Assembly: GCF_040207125.1 (NCBI RefSeq)
Contig: NZ_CP157940.1
Coordinates: forward strand, 3,596,001 to 3,660,000
Direction of reading: 5' to 3'
From: Lacrimispora sp. BS-2
GTDB lineage: Bacteria; Bacillota; Clostridia; Lachnospirales; Lachnospiraceae
Length of the DNA: 64,000 nucleotides
How positions within the stretch are numbered: position 1 is the stretch's first letter; every line of letters begins with the position of its first letter. This document shows positions 59,719-64,000 of this stretch, one piece after another. Made by a program: the position numbers and the translations under genes. The notes beneath the pieces were generated by a model, which was not told the origin of the DNA, did not search any database, and saw only the letters and a list, made by a program, of their open reading frames with translations.

Positions 59719-61467
59719 ATGAAAAGGGAAACCTTAAAACGTTGGCTGGCAGTGTCTATGGCCGGAGCCATGGCGCTCACAACGCTGGCAGGCTGCAGCA
59801 GCCAGGGCAATAGCAGCAGTACTGCAAAAAGCGAAGAAAGCAGCACAGATAATTCTGATAAGCCCGATACCTGGATTGCAGACCGTACCATTACGGTTCA
59901 GGCCTATGTAAATGATATCGGGGATACGCTTCCAGATGATTTTAACAACACCGAAACAATGAAAAAGATTACGGAGCTGACGGGTATCAAACTGGATGTC
60001 CGATATACGCCCGGAGACAGTGACTCAAAAGTACTGGCTTCCCAGCTTGCATCAGGAACTATCCCGGATGTGATTATCAGCTATCTGGATGATTCCACAA
60101 GAAAGGAATTCCCGCTGCTGTATAAGGCTGCCAGGGATGGCATGTTTGCAGATGTTTCCGATTATATGAAGAACAGTAAGGTGTATTCCAAATATTATGA
60201 AGATGGTTACCTTCCTCAGGATACCCATGATAATATTGTGTTCAGAAAAAATCTGGACGGTGTCTATATGTGGCAGATGAATATAGACGAGATTGACCGT
60301 TCTCTGGAATACAATGCAGAGGAAGAATATGTGGGCGGTATGTACATCCAGTCTGCCATTGCGGATGCTCTTGGTGTTGATCCGAGAACAATTAATACAC
60401 AGGACGACTTTTATAACCTGCTGGTAAAGATTAAAGAAGGCGGCTTTAAGGATGATAACGGCAATGATGTATATCCATTGGGGCCGAAATACTGGGGTGG
60501 CTCTGCAGATCCTCTGAAATTTATCACTGCCGGATATAATTGGGGTGTCAGTGATAATTATAATCTGGATACAGATGGAAAAGTAAAACACATTGCTGAA
60601 ACAGATTATGCCTATGACCAGATTAACTTTGTGAGAAAGCTTCTTAACGAAGGACTTATGAATCCTGAGTTCTTTACCATGGACTCCACCCGTGCGGAAG
60701 AGGTTTCCAGAAATCACAGCTCGGCAATCATGGCAGATGTTCATAACTATGAAGAAATCGTATACGGAAGTGATGACTGGGTACCTCTTGGACCGTTGAA
60801 TGATATTCAGGGAGACAACAAGGAAGTGGTACATGGCAAGTCTCACCGTGGATGTATGGCAATCTCTGCAAATGCTGAGAATCCGGAGGAGATATTCAAA
60901 TTCTTTGACTGGCTGTCTTCAAAGGAAGGGCAGATCATCGCCCAGTATGGCGCTGAGGGAGTATCCTATGACATGGTAGACGGCTATCCGCGGTTAAAGG
61001 ATGAGGTTGTTAAAAAATTAAATGAAGGTGATACAGATTATCTGATTAATACAGTTGGTTCCGGCCTTGGCGGTTCAGGAAATTACTTTTTTGAATTTGT
61101 GCTGACCAATAAAAACAACATTGATAACTTTGGAGAGTCACGTCCCGGTGCATCCGCAGGTGAGTCCACTTTCGCAAGAAGTGTAAAGATTGCCAGAGAT
61201 TATCCGGTGGAGAAGAAACTGGTTCCCGGGCTAGATGCCACAGCATACTTATCAGCAGATGAACTGGCGGATGTTAAGCTGCAGATGGAACTTCTGGACT
61301 GGAAGGAAACCTTCATACAGGCATGCTTCGCAAAAACAGACGATGAGGTGAAATCCATTGTTGAGTCCTTCCGTGCACAGCTTAAAGCAGCAGGTGTGGA
61401 AAGATTTGAAGATCATGTGAAAAAGGTTTACGATGAAAATCCGAAATCAGTGACGTTTTATAAATAA
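59719..61467 (+). CDS. Extracellular solute-binding lipoprotein of the ABC importer
   Basis: A 582-residue substrate-binding lipoprotein. The lipobox LAGC occurs after a positively charged, hydrophobic signal (MKRETLKRWLAVSMAGAMAL), so Cys26 or close should be lipidated. A Ser/Thr linker follows, then a family-1-like binding fold with ITELTGIKLDVRYTPGDSD, SQLASGTIPDV and the WLSSKEGQIIAQYG region near 400. The large size matches the LplA/LipO subgroup that takes oligosaccharides. GGGAGGT lies upstream. It is flanked by the two permeases. Confidence 0.93.
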   Translation: MKRETLKRWLAVSMAGAMALTTLAGCSSQGNSSSTAKSEESSTDNSDKPDTWIADRTITVQAYVNDIGDTLPDDFNNTETMKKITELTGIKLDVRYTPGDSDSKVLASQLASGTIPDVIISYLDDSTRKEFPLLYKAARDGMFADVSDYMKNSKVYSKYYEDGYLPQDTHDNIVFRKNLDGVYMWQMNIDEIDRSLEYNAEEEYVGGMYIQSAIADALGVDPRTINTQDDFYNLLVKIKEGGFKDDNGNDVYPLGPKYWGGSADPLKFITAGYNWGVSDNYNLDTDGKVKHIAETDYAYDQINFVRKLLNEGLMNPEFFTMDSTRAEEVSRNHSSAIMADVHNYEEIVYGSDDWVPLGPLNDIQGDNKEVVHGKSHRGCMAISANAENPEEIFKFFDWLSSKEGQIIAQYGAEGVSYDMVDGYPRLKDEVVKKLNEGDTDYLINTVGSGLGGSGNYFFEFVLTNKNNIDNFGESRPGASAGESTFARSVKIARDYPVEKKLVPGLDATAYLSADELADVKLQMELLDWKETFIQACFAKTDDEVKSIVESFRAQLKAAGVERFEDHVKKVYDENPKSVTFYK

Positions 61468-61479
61468 GATATGGAGAGG

Positions 61480-61540
61480 CGCAAAATGAAAAAATTCAAT
61501 AAGATGTGGCTTACATCCTGTATGAAAAATTCATTTTGCG
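61480..61540 (+). repeat. Inverted repeat spanning the second permease start codon
   Basis: CGCAAAATGAA (61480-61490) and TTCATTTTGCG (61530-61540) are perfect 11-bp arms with 39 nt between. The ATG at 61486 lies inside the left arm, so a hairpin could mask initiation. Confidence 0.6.
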
Positions 61541-62475
61541 TCACCCCGAAGAAAGAGGAAAGGATTGGGCAGAGAATGAAGAACTATATAAAGACGAACC
61601 CAGTGGACCGGGTAATGCAGATACTTATTTATATTATAATCATTGCACTTTGTCTGATTATTCTGCTACCGTGTTTAAATGTACTGGCTCTTTCTTTTAA
61701 TGATGGAAAGGATGCCGCCCGGGGTGGTATCTGGTTCTGGCCAAGAGAATTTACATTAAACAATTTTAAAGAGGTATTTAAAGACGGAAGCATCATGAAT
61801 GCATATGGCATCACTTTGGCGAGAACAGGAATCGGAACATTTTTTAGTCTGATGGTCACTACGATGGCAGGCTTTGTACTGAAACAGTATGATCTTCCCG
61901 GACGTAAGTGCATCACGATTCTGATTACCTTTACCATGTTATTTGGTGGCGGTATGATTCCTACTTATATCCAGTATAAAAATTTGCATTTGCTCAACTC
62001 TTTCTGGGTATACGTAATTCCCGGCCTGGTGAGTGTAACGTACCTTATGATGGTGAGAAGTTTCTTTGAGGGGATACCGGACAGTCTGGAAGAGTCGGCA
62101 AAGCTTGACGGATGCGGATATTTTCAGATTTATACAAAAATCATGCTCCCTTTAAGTAAACCGGTAATTGCTGTTGTAGGACTTTATACGGCGGTGAATC
62201 ACTGGAACGATTGGTTTGCCGGAGCATTCTATATGAATAATACGAAGTTATGGCCGGTTCAGACCGTATTGCAGCAGATGCTGACGAAAGCCATGAGTTC
62301 TCAGCGTGAGGTTACTTCCGTGGCCCAGGCACTGGCCCATAATACGGCCTCCGTAACTTCGGATTCATTAAAAATGGCGGCAGTTGTGGTAACCACAGTA
62401 CCGATTCTCTGTGTATATCCTTTTATACAGAAATATTTTGCCCAGGGCGCTATGATTGGTGCGGTCAAAGGGTGA
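61486..62475 (+). CDS. ABC importer permease, LplC/YtcP type
   Basis: Second permease, 329 residues from ATG 61486, supported by GGAGAGG 7 nt upstream. Another start is ATG 61576 (MKNYIKTNPVDRVMQ), which gives the N-terminus usual for this family but has a weak ribosome site; the 30 extra residues are hydrophilic. Six membrane segments follow from LIYIIIIALCLIILLPCLNV. The EAA loop reads EESAKLDGCGYFQIYTKIMLP near 210-230. The gene ends 18 bp before the kinase gene. No ATPase gene follows. Confidence 0.9.
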   Translation: MKKFNKMWLTSCMKNSFCVTPKKEERIGQRMKNYIKTNPVDRVMQILIYIIIIALCLIILLPCLNVLALSFNDGKDAARGGIWFWPREFTLNNFKEVFKDGSIMNAYGITLARTGIGTFFSLMVTTMAGFVLKQYDLPGRKCITILITFTMLFGGGMIPTYIQYKNLHLLNSFWVYVIPGLVSVTYLMMVRSFFEGIPDSLEESAKLDGCGYFQIYTKIMLPLSKPVIAVVGLYTAVNHWNDWFAGAFYMNNTKLWPVQTVLQQMLTKAMSSQREVTSVAQALAHNTASVTSDSLKMAAVVVTTVPILCVYPFIQKYFAQGAMIGAVKG

Positions 62476-62493
62476 GTGTCCAGGGGAGTGAGA

Positions 62494-63447
62494 ATGAACG
62501 AAAAAAGATGGGATTTATACGTTTACGGTGATGTAAATATTGATATTGTAATACCAGGTGTGGAAAAGTTCCCTGAGCCGGGACAGGAGGATGAGGTTCC
62601 GGTCATGGAGACTTTTGTAGGCGGCGGAGGCGCCCTGTTTGCACTGGGCGTGGGTAAACTGGGGCTGCATCCGGTGTTCCAGGGGGAAGTGGGAGATGAT
62701 TTCTATGGAGCGTTCATCCGAAAGGTATTTCGGGAAAATAATATAGACGATTCCCTTCTCCAAACAAGCAAAACACAAAAGACAGGCATTTCTTTAAGCT
62801 TTACAAATGAGAAAGACAGGTCTTTTTTAACCTATCGCGGAACCAATGAAAGCATCAATATCGATACCGTGGATGTAGAGAAGGTAAATGATGCTTCTCA
62901 TATTCATGTGACGGGCTATGGGGGTTCAGCAAATCACGATTCTTATTTAAAATTCCTCCGGCGAATCAAAGAGGAAACACAGACTACGGTTTCCTTTGAC
63001 GTAGGATGGGATTCCACAGGGGAATGGAAACGGGAGATTTATCAGTTGTTTCCATATATTGACGTATTGTTTATGAATGAAACAGAAGCCTGCCATTACG
63101 GGCGGAAGGATGATGCCGGAGAAGCTGCACTGGATTTTGCGGCGTATAGCGGACTGGCAGTGATTAAGATGGGAAAACAGGGTTCCATTGCCGTAAAAGG
63201 GAAAGATATTTATGAGGCAGCCGCTTATACGGTGGAGGCCATAGATACCACAGGGGCCGGAGATTCATTTAATGCGGGGTTTCTGTATGGATTTTTAAAA
63301 GGAAAATCACCAGAGGATTCTCTGCGTTGCGGGAATGGCTGCGGTGCATTGTCAGTAACTGCACTTGGAGGAAACACAGGGTTTCCCACAGAGAGCAGGC
63401 TTATGGAGTTTATACAGACTTATCAGGAAGGGAGGATGGCAAAATGA
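62494..63447 (+). CDS. PfkB/ribokinase-family sugar kinase
   Basis: A 317-residue ATP-dependent carbohydrate kinase from ATG 62494 (MNEKRWDLYVYGDVNID), with GGGGAG 5 nt upstream. PfkB signature 1 lies in VGGGGALFALGVGKLG near 42-58. Signature 2, DTTGAGDSFNAGFLYG, near 250-265 contains the catalytic Asp. It probably phosphorylates the released monosaccharide or nucleoside. The sugar specificity is not readable. It overlaps the GH4 gene by 4 bp. Confidence 0.92.
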   Translation: MNEKRWDLYVYGDVNIDIVIPGVEKFPEPGQEDEVPVMETFVGGGGALFALGVGKLGLHPVFQGEVGDDFYGAFIRKVFRENNIDDSLLQTSKTQKTGISLSFTNEKDRSFLTYRGTNESINIDTVDVEKVNDASHIHVTGYGGSANHDSYLKFLRRIKEETQTTVSFDVGWDSTGEWKREIYQLFPYIDVLFMNETEACHYGRKDDAGEAALDFAAYSGLAVIKMGKQGSIAVKGKDIYEAAAYTVEAIDTTGAGDSFNAGFLYGFLKGKSPEDSLRCGNGCGALSVTALGGNTGFPTESRLMEFIQTYQEGRMAK

Positions 63448-64000
63448 AGATTGCAGTGATTGGAGGAGCGGGCGTACGTACCGTTATTTTTATAAATGGC
63501 CTTTTAAAGCGCTATAAAAATTTGAATATCCATGAAGTTGTTCTCTATGATATCCAGGAGGAAAAGCAGAAAATTATAGAAAAGCTCTGTAAGCATGTAG
63601 TAAATCGGGAACAGAAAGATTTGAAGGTATGGGCGGTATCTGATCCGGTGGAGGCCATAAAGGGGGCAGACTTTATTGTAACGACCCTTCGTGTGGGGGG
63701 AGATTCATCCCGGGGAATAGATGAGACAGTCGCACTGGACCTGGGGGTTATTGGTCAGGAAACCACGGGAGCAGGGGGATTTTCCATGGCTGTTCGAACA
63801 ATACCGGTGTTGTTGAAATACTGCGAGATGATAAAAAGACACGCACCTGAGGCGTGGATTTTTAATTTTACGAATCCCTCGGGTCTGGTAACTCAGGCGC
63901 TGCACAATGCCGGATATTCCAGGATCATCGGAATCTGTGATGCTCCAAGCAGCACGAAATTCCGCATGGCAAAGGCACTGGGAGTGACGGAAGATGAGCT
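63444..64000 (+). CDS. GH4-family NAD-dependent glycosidase, N-terminal part (runs off the right edge)
   Basis: About 185 codons of a GH4 enzyme, a family that cleaves (often 6-phospho-) alpha- or beta-glycosides by NAD+- and Mn2+-dependent oxidation and elimination. The Rossmann start MKIAVIGGAGVRTV, the ALDLGVIGQETTGAGGF loop near 105 and FNFTNPSG near 143 are typical. The metal-ligand motif reads CDAP near 168. CDMP marks phospho-alpha-glucosidases and CN-P marks phospho-beta-glucosidases, so CDAP leans to the alpha type but does not decide it. ATGA overlap with the kinase gene indicates coupled translation. Confidence 0.9.
   Translation, partial: MKIAVIGGAGVRTVIFINGLLKRYKNLNIHEVVLYDIQEEKQKIIEKLCKHVVNREQKDLKVWAVSDPVEAIKGADFIVTTLRVGGDSSRGIDETVALDLGVIGQETTGAGGFSMAVRTIPVLLKYCEMIKRHAPEAWIFNFTNPSGLVTQALHNAGYSRIIGICDAPSSTKFRMAKALGVTEDE

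Noticed and set aside
60052..60846. 264-codon antisense open frame inside the binding-lipoprotein gene
   Set aside because: The lipoprotein reading is clearly real, and the antisense frame has no ribosome site or recognisable motifs.

Overview
This window spans the chromosomal replication origin of a low-to-moderate G+C Firmicute. It looks like a member of the Lachnospiraceae close to Lacrimispora / the Clostridium saccharolyticum group. That placement is inferred from gene order, protein similarity, a bifunctional AdhE, and surface-protein style; it is not measured.

Layout. (1) 1-2.9 kb: the edge of a lactose/cellobiose-type PTS (EIIC, EIIB) divergent from a LicR/MtlR-type PRD regulator, with a 20-bp-armed palindrome between them. 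(2) 3.0-13.1 kb, minus strand: a CNNM/CorC-type CBS protein, then the origin-left operon read dnaA, dnaN, yaaA, recF, gyrB, gyrA. (3) 11.46-13.56 kb: a bipartite oriC, with an apparent DnaA-trio unwinding module between dnaA and dnaN and a DnaA-box cluster upstream of dnaA. (4) 13.5-25.1 kb, plus strand: an ECF S component, then rpmH, rnpA, yidD, yidC, jag, mnmE, mnmG, rsmG, three perfect parS sites flanking an alpha/beta-hydrolase-like gene, then parA, parB and a DUF4446 gene. Genes diverge from the origin, so most are co-oriented with replication.

(5) 25.2-31.1 kb: type II pantothenate kinase, a 620-bp spacer with duplicated 49-bp repeats, adhE, nudC, and bioY with a probable BirA operator. 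(6) 31.3-46.6 kb: a single 15.4-kb gene for a 5122-residue LPXTG surface adhesin made of SpaA/Cna_B-like modules. Its C-terminal stalk carries an internal segmental duplication. (7) 46.8-50.5 kb: gdhA, a DUF3881-like gene, tRNA-Arg(CCU), a small membrane protein, and a stretch that looks decayed.

(8) 50.5-64 kb: a glycan-utilisation locus. It has a GH125 alpha-mannosidase, a YesM/YesN two-component system, two PHP-type metallohydrolases on opposite strands around an unrecognised 157-residue protein, an endonuclease/exonuclease/phosphatase-fold enzyme, an LplB/LplA/LplC-like ABC importer without its own ATPase, a PfkB sugar kinase and the start of a GH4 glycosidase. The likely logic is that the sensor kinase detects an extracellular ligand and YesN activates the operon. 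The lipoprotein and two permeases then import an oligosaccharide, and the mannosidase, phosphoesterase-like enzymes, kinase and GH4 enzyme dismantle it. The pairing of mannosidase and kinase with three phosphoesterase-like enzymes suggests a phosphorylated or phosphodiester-bearing glycan. This locus and the giant adhesin are the best candidates for undescribed biology here.
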